15,390 bases of DNA from positions 1-15,390 of the forward strand of contig DIDP01000090.1 in assembly GCA_002418205.1 (NCBI GenBank), written 5' to 3'. The notes beneath the pieces are model-generated. The model was not told where the DNA came from and searched no databases. It was given only the letters and a program-made list of their open reading frames with translations. The position numbers were made by a program, and so were the translations under genes. The DNA is from Anaerolineales bacterium UBA5797 (GTDB lineage: Bacteria; Chloroflexota; Anaerolineae; Anaerolineales; Villigracilaceae). Positions 1 to 6,802 of this stretch are shown piece by piece (the first letter of the stretch is position 1; every line of letters starts with the position of its first letter).

Positions 1-33
1 GGGAAGGGAAAAGTGGACGAAATGTATTCACGG

Positions 34-70
34 GAACGAAAAACGGGCAGTTGGATAAGCCACAACTGCC
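34..70 (-). repeat. Putative oriIS end: hairpin plus GTTC target
   Basis: GGCAGTTG (46-53) and CAACTGCC (63-70) form a perfect 8-bp stem with a 9-nt loop, located downstream of the transposase stop where IS91-family elements carry oriIS. The flanking GAAC (34-37) reads GTTC on the transposase strand and matches the known IS91 insertion preference. The exact terminus is inferred, not observed. Confidence 0.5.
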
Positions 71-146
71 GGAGATGAAAAGCATGAAGGGATCTCAGAG
101 TTTTACGGAGAGCGGCATTGTTCGGGAGACAGATTTCGCTGGAAGG
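71..146. other. Non-coding 3' part of the IS91 element
   Basis: This short stretch between the transposase stop and the putative oriIS hairpin shows no credible gene and no U-tract terminator. It probably forms the subterminal part of the oriIS region. Confidence 0.4.
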
Positions 147-1217
147 TCATCGGTTGCCCACAGGCAGGACAAAGGATCTTTGAGGGGGTTCCAGAGCGGA
201 TGGAGAAGAGGCAGCCTGGTGTTCAACCGTGTCAAGCGTCTGACTGGCCAGGCGCATCTGTAAGGCAGTTAACTTGCGACGGACAGAAGCGCCGAAGAAA
301 CCGAAATAGCGCACCTTCACAAAAGCACGTGGGAGAACATGCTGGAGGAATCGCTGGAAAAACTGTTCGACCGAAAGCCTGCATCTTTTGAGTTGACCGG
401 TATCGGAAGCACGATACTGAAAAGTGATCTGAGAACTTTCCATGGAACCGCGGTTGTCAAAAGCAAGCAAACGACGATTACTGAAGGCCACCCGATGGAT
501 ATAGGGAGCCAGATACTTGAGGGCAGCCTGACCATCGCCCACCGGCTGGCAATGCACAACCCACTTCTGACGCCAGGCATTGGAGGGGACTTTGTCAAGG
601 AGTTTCAATTTCTGCAAACCGCGTCTGAAGGCAGTCCGAAATAATTTGGAGAGTGCGCGGACAGGCAGAAAGGAGCCTTGACGCGCAGGCAGCCAGGTCT
701 GACCATCCGCATGTAAGCCACCCGCGAGAGCGAGATAGTGCACGTGAGGATGAAAGGTCAAATTGCGGGTCCAGGTGTGCAGGACGCCCACCAAACCGAT
801 CTGTCCGCCGAGATAATGCGGATCCAGTGCCAGTTTCTGAGCGGCTTCAGCGGAAGCCTGAAAAAGCAGGGAATACAGAGTTTTCCGATTGGCGCGCACC
901 AGATCGCGCAACTCAGCCGGTAGCGTGAAGGTCAAAAAGAAGTAGGGGACCGGCAGGAGTAATTCCTGCTGGACCTTCAACCAATTCTGAGTTTGCTCAT
1001 GCTGGCATTTGGGACAATGTCGGTTGCGGCAGGAGTGATAACTGTATTGAAACTCCTGACAGGTGGGACAGCCATACACCTGCCTGCCCAGACGCTCGGT
1101 ACGACAATGCTCAATCGCCCACATAGCCAGACGATGAGAGGGGAGGAGTTTGTCTGCATATTTCTTTCGATAGTCTGCGCCATACTCTCGAAAGAGGTCA
1201 GCCAGTTCTAGCCCCAT
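147..1217 (-). CDS. IS91-family Y2/HUH transposase
   Basis: This 356-residue protein is a rolling-circle transposase that would nick single-stranded DNA at the element ends. An N-terminal cysteine-rich zinc-binding region (C50, C53, C63, C68, C71) precedes the HUH metal site HPHVH at residues 156-160. The catalytic tyrosines lie in KYLAPYIHRVAFSN (Y235 and Y239, three residues apart, the Y2 arrangement). The length is near the usual 350-400 residues and there are no internal stops. The ATG at 1217 overlaps the end of the upstream recombinase gene by 10 bp and has no good Shine-Dalgarno, so translation is probably coupled. The last 25 residues are low in recognisable motif and may vary between copies. 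Confidence 0.93.
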   Translation of the reverse strand: MGLELADLFREYGADYRKKYADKLLPSHRLAMWAIEHCRTERLGRQVYGCPTCQEFQYSYHSCRNRHCPKCQHEQTQNWLKVQQELLLPVPYFFLTFTLPAELRDLVRANRKTLYSLLFQASAEAAQKLALDPHYLGGQIGLVGVLHTWTRNLTFHPHVHYLALAGGLHADGQTWLPARQGSFLPVRALSKLFRTAFRRGLQKLKLLDKVPSNAWRQKWVVHCQPVGDGQAALKYLAPYIHRVAFSNRRLLAFDNRGSMESSQITFQYRASDTGQLKRCRLSVEQFFQRFLQHVLPRAFVKVRYFGFFGASVRRKLTALQMRLASQTLDTVEHQAASSPSALEPPQRSFVLPVGNR

Positions 1218-2062
1218 AGATCAGCATGGATCTGATTGATACGCTGATTGACCTGAGTTTCGGTCACAGACGTGAGATGGGTGTAAATGGCAGTTGTTGA
1301 AGGAGAAGCGTGACCGAGATAAATCTGGATGATCCGCAGATCGACGCCCGCTTCCAACAGATGCGTGGCATACGAATGGCGCAAGGTATGGACAGAGGCC
1401 GCTTTGTGTACACCGCTCTCACGGAGCGCGGCTCGAAACGCTTTCTGGACGGCAGTCTCATCAATAGCAGCCAGCCCGTTTCGAGAAGGAAACATCCAGG
1501 TGAAATTGCGATGTGAGAGCCAATAATGACGTAACAGCATCAAGGTATGGTCGGGCAAGGGAACGTAGGGGTCTTTTCCACCTTTTCCCTGAATGACATG
1601 GATCATCTTGCGGTTGCTGTCGATATCTTTCACACACAAGCGGGTCCCTTCCAGCAAGCGCAGTCCGCAGGCGTAAATGGTCTGCAGGCAGACTCGATAC
1701 TGAAAGCGGTGCACGCAATCCAATACCCGCTTCACCTCCTCAGCACTAAAAACAACCGGGAGTTTCTTTTTTCTGTCCGGGCGGACGAGTTGCAGGGTAT
1801 GCCATTCTTTTCCCAGCGTGTGTTCATAGAAAAACTTGATCCCGCATAATGCAATTGAGAAGGTGCTGTCTGCCACCTGTTTCTCGTTCTTCAAGTACAG
1901 AAAGTATTCTCGCAGTTCCTCCTCGTCAATGCAATCGGGTGACTTCTTGAAACGTCTGCTCAGTTGGAGCACTGCGTTTACATAAGCCTCTTGTGTCCGA
2001 ACAGCCAACCCCTTCAACTGCATATCTTCGATCATCTTTTGTCTTAACGCACTCATCGCCAT
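1208..2062 (-). CDS. IS91-associated tyrosine recombinase
   Basis: This 284-residue protein is a phage-integrase/XerC-type site-specific recombinase. It has an N-terminal SAM-like core-binding domain (about 5-90) and a catalytic domain (about 100-275). The active-site set is complete: R135 in ACGLRLLEG, K160 in QGKGGKD, H225 and R228 in HTLRHSYATHL, H251 in YLGHAS and nucleophile Y260 in AIYTHL. It lies directly upstream of and overlaps the IS91 transposase, so it is likely an accessory gene of the element, perhaps resolving or integrating intermediates; its role in IS91 movement is not established. GGAG lies only a few bases before the ATG at 2062, so the second ATG at 2056, with about 8 nt spacing, may be the true start. 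Confidence 0.92.
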   Translation of the reverse strand: MAMSALRQKMIEDMQLKGLAVRTQEAYVNAVLQLSRRFKKSPDCIDEEELREYFLYLKNEKQVADSTFSIALCGIKFFYEHTLGKEWHTLQLVRPDRKKKLPVVFSAEEVKRVLDCVHRFQYRVCLQTIYACGLRLLEGTRLCVKDIDSNRKMIHVIQGKGGKDPYVPLPDHTLMLLRHYWLSHRNFTWMFPSRNGLAAIDETAVQKAFRAALRESGVHKAASVHTLRHSYATHLLEAGVDLRIIQIYLGHASPSTTAIYTHLTSVTETQVNQRINQIHADLWG

Positions 2063-2068
2063 ATCTCC

Positions 2069-2090
2069 TTTTTGAATTTGATTTCAAAAA
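2069..2090. repeat. Perfect 8-bp inverted repeat before recombinase RBS
   Basis: TTTTTGAA (2069-2076) and TTCAAAAA (2083-2090) are exact complements with a 6-nt centre. They lie between the putative -10 box and the GGAG ribosome-binding site of the IS91 recombinase gene. The position fits an operator or a 5' leader hairpin that limits read-through expression of the element. Confidence 0.5.
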
Positions 2091-2093
2091 AGA

Positions 2094-2122
2094 AATATAG
2101 TCTGATTGTATTTGGCTATCCA
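2094..2122 (-). promoter_or_regulatory. Putative promoter of the IS91 recombinase-transposase operon
   Basis: On the minus strand TGGATA (2117-2122) and TATATT (2094-2099) are spaced by 17 bp, a fair match to a housekeeping sigma promoter. Transcription would start near 2087, inside the adjacent inverted repeat. Assigned by eye only. Confidence 0.4.
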
Positions 2123-2276
2123 GATTGATGATCTAGGGATTTCTGCGCGAAGCGCTTAGTTCAACTGCTTATGGACGGTCAGTTCCAACCAATCGCCTAA
2201 CTGAATTGGGACTTTGGACAGTCATAGGTTAAATTAGAATGAGCAAATTATAATCTCCAGAAAACCACAGGTCAAC
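2123..2276. other. Junction between IS91 element and integron integrase
   Basis: No gene is visible here. The stretch holds a small GCGC-GAA-GCGC hairpin (2145-2155), an imperfect inverted repeat AGTTCCAA/TTGGGACT (2181-2188 with 2206-2213) and a near-direct repeat GGACGGTCA/GGACAGTCA (2173-2181, 2216-2224). It must contain the terIS end of the IS91 element and the 5' region of the integrase, where attI would be expected. A GTTAAAT at 2228-2234 fits the GTTRRRY core but is too degenerate to call. Confidence 0.4.
2249..2254 (+). promoter_or_regulatory. -10 box of the integron integrase gene
   Basis: A perfect TATAAT lies 22 nt before the ATG at 2277, with an ACAGG ribosome-binding-like site at 2267-2271. 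The -35 region is poor. This placement supports translation starting at 2277 rather than at the in-frame ATG at 2429. Confidence 0.45.
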
Positions 2277-3253
<977 letters not shown>

Positions 3254-3262
<9 letters not shown>

Positions 3263-3406
3263 GTAGGAGTCGGATACCTCCGGCGTGGCGATAAGATTCC
3301 GGGCGGCGTATTCGACGTCCATAACGGTCACCCGGCTGATCGGTCCGGAGGAAGCGGAGCACTGAACGTCGGGCGGCTCAACGGACAAAATCCCCGCCTG
3401 CATCAT
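3254..3406 (-). CDS. Possible 50-residue protein at the cluster end
   Basis: A short ORF starts with two ATGs, 8 nt after the stop of the monooxygenase-like gene, and is preceded by a GAGGCGGG ribosome-binding-like stretch. It overlaps the integrase stop by 9 bp. The peptide contains QAGILSVEPPDVQCSASSGP and ends in TPEVSDSYSG. I recognise no family. It could be a small gene, the remnant of a longer one, or chance. Confidence 0.25.
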
Positions 3407-3414
3407 ATCCCGCC

Positions 3415-3705
3415 TCAACCCAGTTTCTTCACCGTGATCGCCTTGAACGGGGCTCCAAGCAGAAGGGTCAGGCGGTTCAACGCGCCGGTCTTCATGCTCT
3501 GCTCCAGCCAGTGCTGGCGCGCTTCGGGTGTCTCCCATTCCGCAATTTCGATCAGGCTGTCCGGGTTGTCGATGATCTCATAGCGAGTCACGCCGATGAA
3601 GCCGGGGGCGTTCTTCATGCTCGCCAGCACATCGTTCGACGCCTGGATCAGTTCCTCGCGCCTGCCCGGTTTCGCCTGCAACTCGATGATGGTCTTGATC
3701 GTCAT
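3415..3705 (-). CDS. Antibiotic biosynthesis monooxygenase (ABM)-fold protein
   Basis: This 96-residue protein has the dimeric alpha/beta-barrel ABM pattern. A first strand (TIKTIIELQAKPGRREEL) is followed by a helix, then a central strand (GFIGVTRYEIIDNPDSLIEI) and EWETPEARQHWLEQ, the usual ABM second helix. Such proteins are quinol or small-molecule monooxygenases, heme-degrading enzymes or stress proteins; the substrate cannot be told from sequence. The ATG at 3705 is chosen because GAGGAGG lies a few bases upstream; a longer reading to 3723 would begin at TTG and lie over that site. It starts 14 bp after the DinB-like gene and is probably co-transcribed with it. Confidence 0.8.
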   Translation of the reverse strand: MTIKTIIELQAKPGRREELIQASNDVLASMKNAPGFIGVTRYEIIDNPDSLIEIAEWETPEARQHWLEQSMKTGALNRLTLLLGAPFKAITVKKLG

Positions 3706-3719
3706 CCGTCCTCCTCTTC

Positions 3720-4154
3720 TCAACCTTTCAACGCCGCGTCCGCCTCGTCCAGATGCTCGCCCCGATGCAGGGCGCGGATCACCCAGCGCTTATTGTACCT
3801 GTAGATCTCCTCGAGCAAAGCCCTGGGATACTCCTCCAGACGCTGGTCCAGCGCCTCCGCATTCTCCAGGGCGATGCGCACCGCCTCACGCGCCGGGACG
3901 GCTGCCCACAACGGCAGGGACAGATCGTTTACGAAGATATCGATCTCCGGCACGAACAGCTTGCCGTTCTCTTCGGTCCTGTCCAGCACATACAGCACGC
4001 GCCGGTCCCACCAGGCGAGGTGCGCGAACACGATGCTCACCGTCCAGTGTTCGCCCACTTTGGTCTGCATCTCCTCGTCTGATAATTTTTCCGCCAGCGC
4101 CTGCATCCGTTCGCGGGAGGCCTTGTTGAGTTCGATGTAGGAATCGTCGAACAT
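3720..4154 (-). CDS. DinB-fold (ClbS/DfsB-like) protein
   Basis: This 144-residue, mostly helical protein resembles the DinB/ClbS/maleylpyruvate-isomerase N-terminal superfamily, metal-dependent four-helix proteins often acting in thiol transfer or damage response. Candidate metal ligands are in GEHWTVSIVFAHLAWWD (H36, H45) and ALHRGEHLDE (H130, H134), matching the usual spacing of one early and two late histidines. The ATG at 4154 follows AAAAAGGAGA at about 9 nt. It sits between the DUF6295-like gene (22 bp upstream) and the ABM-fold gene (14 bp downstream), indicating one transcript. The physiological substrate is unknown. Confidence 0.75.
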   Translation of the reverse strand: MFDDSYIELNKASRERMQALAEKLSDEEMQTKVGEHWTVSIVFAHLAWWDRRVLYVLDRTEENGKLFVPEIDIFVNDLSLPLWAAVPAREAVRIALENAEALDQRLEEYPRALLEEIYRYNKRWVIRALHRGEHLDEADAALKG

Positions 4155-4176
4155 TGAACACTCTCCTTTTTAAAGT

Positions 4177-4440
4177 TTATAGATGCCCGCCAGCCTCGGC
4201 TTCAACGAGCACCTCCAGGATCGTCCGGGCAAGTTCCCGCGCCGCCTCCGCGCTGATCTCCACCGCCACCCGGGCGGAGGGTCCCATCGCCTCGTTGACA
4301 AAGTCGATGTTGAGGGCGTGCTCGTACGGCGCATGGAAGGGATGGTCGTACGATACGTTGGCGCCATCCAGCTTGAACCAGCCGCTTGCTCCCTTGCCGC
4401 TGCCTTCGATCTTCACCTTTTCCACGATCATTGTGCACAT
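4177..4440 (-). CDS. DUF6295-like small protein
   Basis: This 87-residue protein begins MCTMIVEKVKIEGSGKGASG. It has a histidine-rich centre (VSYDHPFHAPYEHALNIDF, with H33, H36 and H41) and a C-terminal helix after GPSARVAVEISAEAARELA. The pattern resembles DUF6295 from memory; no activity is known to me. The histidine cluster suggests a metal site, which is inference. The ATG at 4440 is preferred because AAAGGA lies 6 nt upstream; a TTG start at 4455 would leave the site inside the gene. It is the first gene of the minus-strand cluster with the DinB- and ABM-fold genes. A REP-like palindrome lies just upstream. Confidence 0.65.
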   Translation of the reverse strand: MCTMIVEKVKIEGSGKGASGWFKLDGANVSYDHPFHAPYEHALNIDFVNEAMGPSARVAVEISAEAARELARTILEVLVEAEAGGHL

Positions 4441-4458
4441 GGTACATCCTTTCAAAAC

Positions 4459-4506
4459 GGTGGTTGAGTAGTTCCGAGCGTCAGCGGGGAACGTATCGAA
4501 ACCACC
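4459..4506. repeat. REP-like palindrome, GGTGGTT...AACCACC
   Basis: The ends GGTGGTT (4459-4465) and AACCACC (4500-4506) pair, as do the inner GTTCC (4471-4475) and GGAAC (4488-4492), around a GC-rich loop. The reverse strand reads GGTGGTTTCGATACG, the start of an interspersed repeat type I associate with high-GC bacteria. It lies immediately upstream of the DUF6295-like gene. Confidence 0.6.
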
Positions 4507-4620
4507 AGTTAACTAAAGCATTCGTGCTGCTTGTGATTTGTCCGTCTCGTCCCCTGCATACTTATGCAGATGAGCCAACTCCTTCATCTATTGCAACGAC
4601 GTCGTACCCTAAGGGTGGTC
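4507..4620. other. Non-coding, palindrome-rich spacer
   Basis: No gene is apparent. Four small perfect palindromes occur in about 110 bp: AGTTAACT (4507-4514), CTGCATA-CT-TATGCAG (4554-4569), ACGACGTCGT (4596-4605) and ACCCT-A-AGGGT (4606-4616). It lies between the two REP-like units and downstream of the dienelactone hydrolase gene, so it may include termination structures, but no U-tract is present. Confidence 0.5.
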
Positions 4621-4652
4621 GTGGGTCGGGTAGCGGAGCGTATCGAGACCCA
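4621..4652. repeat. Second REP-like unit, related to 4459-4506
   Basis: GGGTAGCGGAGCGTATCGAGACCC shares the core CGTATCGARACC with the unit at 4459-4506 and has GGGT/ACCC ends. It lies 18 bp beyond the stop of the dienelactone hydrolase gene. The two units are in the same orientation about 110 bp apart. Confidence 0.5.
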
Positions 4653-4669
4653 AGGTTGAAGAACGGTTA

Positions 4670-5428
4670 TTAGGATAACTGCCTCTCCAGGAACGCGAAC
4701 ACCTTCTGCCAGCCGTCCAGCGCCTGTTCCTGCCGGTAGGCTTTATAGATGTAATAAAAGAACCCGTGCCCAGCGCCGTCGTAGCGGTGGAACTCGTATT
4801 CCTTGCCGTGTTTCTTCAATGCCGCTTCGTGCTGGTCCACCTGCTCGGGGCTGGGGCTGGTATCGTCGTTGCCGAACAACCCCAGGAGGGGGCAGGCGAG
4901 GTCTTTGGTGTAATCGATCGGCGCCATCGGGTTCTTTTCGCTCAACCGGTCGGGCGGCATCACCACGTTCCCGCCCCAGCAATCGACGACCGCGTCGAAT
5001 CCGCCCGGTGTGCGGCAGGCGGTGAGATAGGCGTGCCTGCCCCCGGAACACGTCCCAAAGATGCCCACTTTTCCGTTCACGTATGGCAGCGCCCGCAGGG
5101 TTTTCATCGCGCCGCTCAGGTCGCCCACTGCCTGGTCGTCGGGCACGCCGCCTTCCGCCCGCACCTTCGCCGCCACATCCTCTGGCGTGCCGTGCCCCAC
5201 CCGGAAATACAGGTTGGGCATCAGCGTCACATACCCGTGATTGGCGAACTTGAACGCCGCCTCACGGTACCATTCGTCCCAGCCCGGCATGTGATGCGCC
5301 AGCACCAGTGCTGGGTACGGACCGGGTCCCAGCGGGCGGGCGAAATACGCATTGATCGCATCCCCGTTCGCGCCGGAGATCGTCACGGTCTCCGCCAGGA
5401 TGCCTTCATACATGTCTGTTGTGTACAT
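4670..5428 (-). CDS. Dienelactone hydrolase family protein
   Basis: This 252-residue cytoplasmic alpha/beta hydrolase has the dienelactone hydrolase pattern. The nucleophile motif is GTCSGG (C127), the acid is in FGNDDTSPSP (D188 or D189) and the base is H221 in GAGHGFF. LVLAHHMPGWDEWYREAA (42-58) is the family's early strand and oxyanion region, and ANHGYVTLMPNLYFR is also typical. Classical members open dienelactones in chloroaromatic degradation, but many are general carboxylesterases, and no catabolic neighbours are present here. The ATG at 5428 follows GGAGAGGAAGAAG; an upstream in-frame start at 5488 would overlap the preceding gene. It lies 56 bp downstream of the kinase-like gene, with a perfect TTGACA near that gene's stop. 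Confidence 0.9.
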   Translation of the reverse strand: MYTTDMYEGILAETVTISGANGDAINAYFARPLGPGPYPALVLAHHMPGWDEWYREAAFKFANHGYVTLMPNLYFRVGHGTPEDVAAKVRAEGGVPDDQAVGDLSGAMKTLRALPYVNGKVGIFGTCSGGRHAYLTACRTPGGFDAVVDCWGGNVVMPPDRLSEKNPMAPIDYTKDLACPLLGLFGNDDTSPSPEQVDQHEAALKKHGKEYEFHRYDGAGHGFFYYIYKAYRQEQALDGWQKVFAFLERQLS

Positions 5429-5459
5429 CTTCTTCCTCTCCTTCGCTCTGGTTGGTGTG

Positions 5460-5488
5460 AATGGACTGCATCGTAACCGATTTGTCAA
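5460..5488 (-). promoter_or_regulatory. Possible promoter for the dienelactone hydrolase gene
   Basis: On the minus strand a perfect TTGACA (5483-5488) overlaps the stop of the kinase-like gene. The hexamer 17 bp further on, TCCATT (5460-5465), matches the -10 consensus at only three positions. It may give the hydrolase independent expression. Confidence 0.25.
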
Positions 5489-6084
5489 TCTGCAATTTTC
5501 CTGATTGTATCAAGGATGACCGCAACACTGCGTCTGTAGTCGAGTCCCTCCTGCGTGACGTCGAGTTCGAGCAGTTGCATCGGGGGGACGGACGCCAGCC
5601 ATTCGTCCAGGAAGGAATCGAACAGGGCGGCATCCTGCGCGCTGGCGATGTTGATGCGCTTCCTGCCGGACAACCGGCCTGCCACCGTTATCTCATCCGC
5701 GTGCAGGCGGACGATGAGATCGGGCAATGGCAGCAGTCCGCGGGCGAGGGCATGGAAGCGTCGGCAGAGATCATATTCGTTCGGGCTGAGCAGGTTCCGG
5801 CTGAGGAAGAGGCGTGTGAAACCGTGGAAGTCCAGGTCGAGCCCGCCATCCATCAGCCCGGTCTTCGAGGCGGCGCGCAGTTCCCTTTCCTGTTCGGCGC
5901 GCAGGATGAGATAATCCATCTGGTTGGCGAAGATGAACCTTGCATCGTCCTTTGCCCGCGATTGGAACGGACGGTCGGCATGCCCTTCGAGGGCGGTGCT
6001 GAAAAGCCCGGTCTTCGCCAGCGCATGACACAACGCCGTCTTGCCCACGCCGCTCGGACCGACGATCGTGATGAGTTTGTTCAT
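5485..6084 (-). CDS. Deoxynucleoside-kinase-like P-loop protein
   Basis: This 199-residue protein opens with MNKLITIVGPSGVGKT, a Walker A motif at residues 9-16. EGHADRPF and NQMDYLILRAEQE follow in the places where deoxynucleoside kinases bind nucleoside and dimerise. MDGGLDLDFHGFTRLFLSRN stands where the family normally has its DRS-type motif, and an arginine-rich lid (AGRLSGRKRINIAS) lies later. The expected activity is ATP-dependent phosphorylation of a deoxynucleoside or similar small substrate, but the altered DRS region makes specificity uncertain. The ATG at 6084 is chosen because the P-loop should be N-terminal and a TATAAT ends 6 nt before it, suggesting a leaderless transcript; the longer reading to 6141 runs into non-coding repeat-like sequence. 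Confidence 0.7.
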   Translation of the reverse strand: MNKLITIVGPSGVGKTALCHALAKTGLFSTALEGHADRPFQSRAKDDARFIFANQMDYLILRAEQERELRAASKTGLMDGGLDLDFHGFTRLFLSRNLLSPNEYDLCRRFHALARGLLPLPDLIVRLHADEITVAGRLSGRKRINIASAQDAALFDSFLDEWLASVPPMQLLELDVTQEGLDYRRSVAVILDTIRKIAD

Positions 6085-6090
6085 GCGGCA

Positions 6091-6096
6091 ATTATA
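6091..6096 (-). promoter_or_regulatory. -10 box placing transcription start at the ATG (leaderless)
   Basis: TATAAT on the minus strand is followed by six bases and then the ATG at 6084, so the usual start-site spacing puts +1 on the A of ATG. No Shine-Dalgarno is present. No clear -35 hexamer was found at 16-18 bp. Confidence 0.45.
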
Positions 6097-6117
6097 GCGT
6101 TTGCATTGATCATCTTG

Positions 6118-6190
6118 CGCCAAAGCACGCCATGGACGCAAAGAAAAAACCCATTAAACCTTCGCGGGCTTTGCGGTTCAAAAAACAACC
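6118..6190. repeat. Degenerate interspersed-repeat-like sequence
   Basis: This part of the 227-bp divergent spacer (6085-6311) is not coding. It contains CGCCATGGACGCAAAG and, further on, TTCGCGGGCTTTGCGGTTCAA. These resemble the short dispersed GCAAAG/TTCGCG-type repeats seen between genes in several bacterial groups. Assignment is from memory of such patterns and needs a genome-wide comparison. Confidence 0.3.
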
Positions 6191-6269
6191 ACACCGAAAG
6201 GTGACCATCCGTTTATTGGCACAAGGGAATCAGACCTTTGCGCCTGCGATGTGATGCAAACCTGCAATG

Positions 6270-6297
6270 TTCACCGTGTTTTTGCCTATGGTAAAAT
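6270..6297 (+). promoter_or_regulatory. Putative extended -10 promoter
   Basis: TTCACC (6270-6275) and TAAAAT (6292-6297) are spaced by 16 bp, and TGG precedes the -10, giving the extended TGn form. Transcription would start near 6304, only about 8 nt before the ATG at 6312. Confidence 0.5.
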
Positions 6298-6311
6298 GCG
6301 CAACAGGAATT

Positions 6312-6782
6312 ATGAGCGACCCCATCGTAATTACATCGGACGACCCGATATTGCAAAAACTGGATTTCAAGCCGTATCGCAGCAAGGTGGAGCGACGGGT
6401 GGTGCCGTTCCTGCCCGAGCCGGGCGCGCCGCAATCCATGGACATCCGTACCCCCTGGGGCGCGGAGTTGACGGCGAAGCGCGGCGATTTTCTGGTGAGC
6501 GAAGTGGAGACCCCGAACGATTACTGGCCCATCGACCCCGTGATCTTCGAGGAAAGTTATATCATCACGCGCCCCGGCTATTGCGTGAAGAACGCGGTCA
6601 CGCTGCTGGCGCCGCTCACCGAAGTGACGGATGGCGACGAGGACCAACTGGTGACCGTCGTCAGCCTGGAGGGACCGGAGACCGTGCGTGCCGGGGATTT
6701 TTATCTGGCGAAAGGCGTGAGGGGGGAAGTGTGGCCCTACCCGAAGGGCAAGGTGGAGGATGTGATGATGCCTGCCGATTGA
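6312..6782 (+). CDS. Unrecognised protein with duplicated GDF...WP motif
   Basis: This 156-residue soluble protein has no signal peptide or membrane segment. It has two related segments: AKRGDFLVSEVE followed by DYWPIDPVIFEESY (about 55-83), and VRAGDFYLAKGVRGEVWPYP (125-144). The first resembles the short PGDYG-type domain (GDW/GDF, a turn, then WP/YP and a PxxFxxxY stretch) known from small bacterial proteins of unknown function. I cannot assign an activity. AGGA lies 4 nt before the ATG at 6312; an in-frame ATG at 6267 would lie upstream of the inferred promoter. It is transcribed toward the TIR/SLATT operon and stops 20 bp from that operon's end, separated by a terminator. Confidence 0.75.
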   Translation: MSDPIVITSDDPILQKLDFKPYRSKVERRVVPFLPEPGAPQSMDIRTPWGAELTAKRGDFLVSEVETPNDYWPIDPVIFEESYIITRPGYCVKNAVTLLAPLTEVTDGDEDQLVTVVSLEGPETVRAGDFYLAKGVRGEVWPYPKGKVEDVMMPAD

Positions 6783-6799
6783 CCGGCAGGCATCTTTTT
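6769..6799 (+). terminator. Rho-independent terminator overlapping the stop codon
   Basis: TGCCTGCCG (6769-6777) and CGGCAGGCA (6784-6792) form a perfect 9-bp stem with a 6-nt loop, followed by TCTTTTTA. The stop codon (6780-6782) lies in the loop. The U-tract serves only the plus-strand gene; the converging operon has no T-run on its side of this hairpin. Confidence 0.9.
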
Positions 6800-6802
6800 A
6801 TT

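Larger units (their letters stand above)
38..2240 (-). mobile_element. IS91-family element with accessory tyrosine recombinase
   Basis: The element carries a tyrosine recombinase and an HUH/Y2 transposase on one strand with overlapping genes, an arrangement known for a subgroup of IS91-family elements that move by a rolling-circle-like mechanism. Beyond the transposase stop there is an 8-bp-stem hairpin (46-70), and 8 bp past it lies GAAC (34-37; GTTC on the transposase strand), the tetranucleotide that IS91 prefers next to its oriIS end. I therefore place that terminus at about 38. The other end (terIS) is not defined: it must lie upstream of the recombinase promoter, between about 2123 and 2240. 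Both genes look intact. No long terminal inverted repeats or target duplication were seen, as expected for the family. Confidence 0.75.

Noticed and set aside
2195..2234. Possible attC/attI: GCCTAAC followed by GTTAAAT
   Set aside because: Core heptamers fit RYYYAAC and GTTRRRY, but the span of 40 bp is short and the inner arms do not pair. Such degenerate 7-mers are common by chance.
4507..4616. attC-like cassette end in the palindrome-rich spacer
   Set aside because: No RYYYAAC/GTTRRRY pair with complementary arms was found; the palindromes are separate and short.
4766..5476. Plus-strand open frame opposite the dienelactone hydrolase
   Set aside because: The minus strand carries the Cys-Asp-His triad and a strong ribosome-binding site; the plus frame has neither.
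6769..6799. Bidirectional terminator for both converging genes
   Set aside because: The hairpin is symmetrical, but only the plus-strand side is followed by a T-run; the minus-strand side reads into TCATCACATCC.
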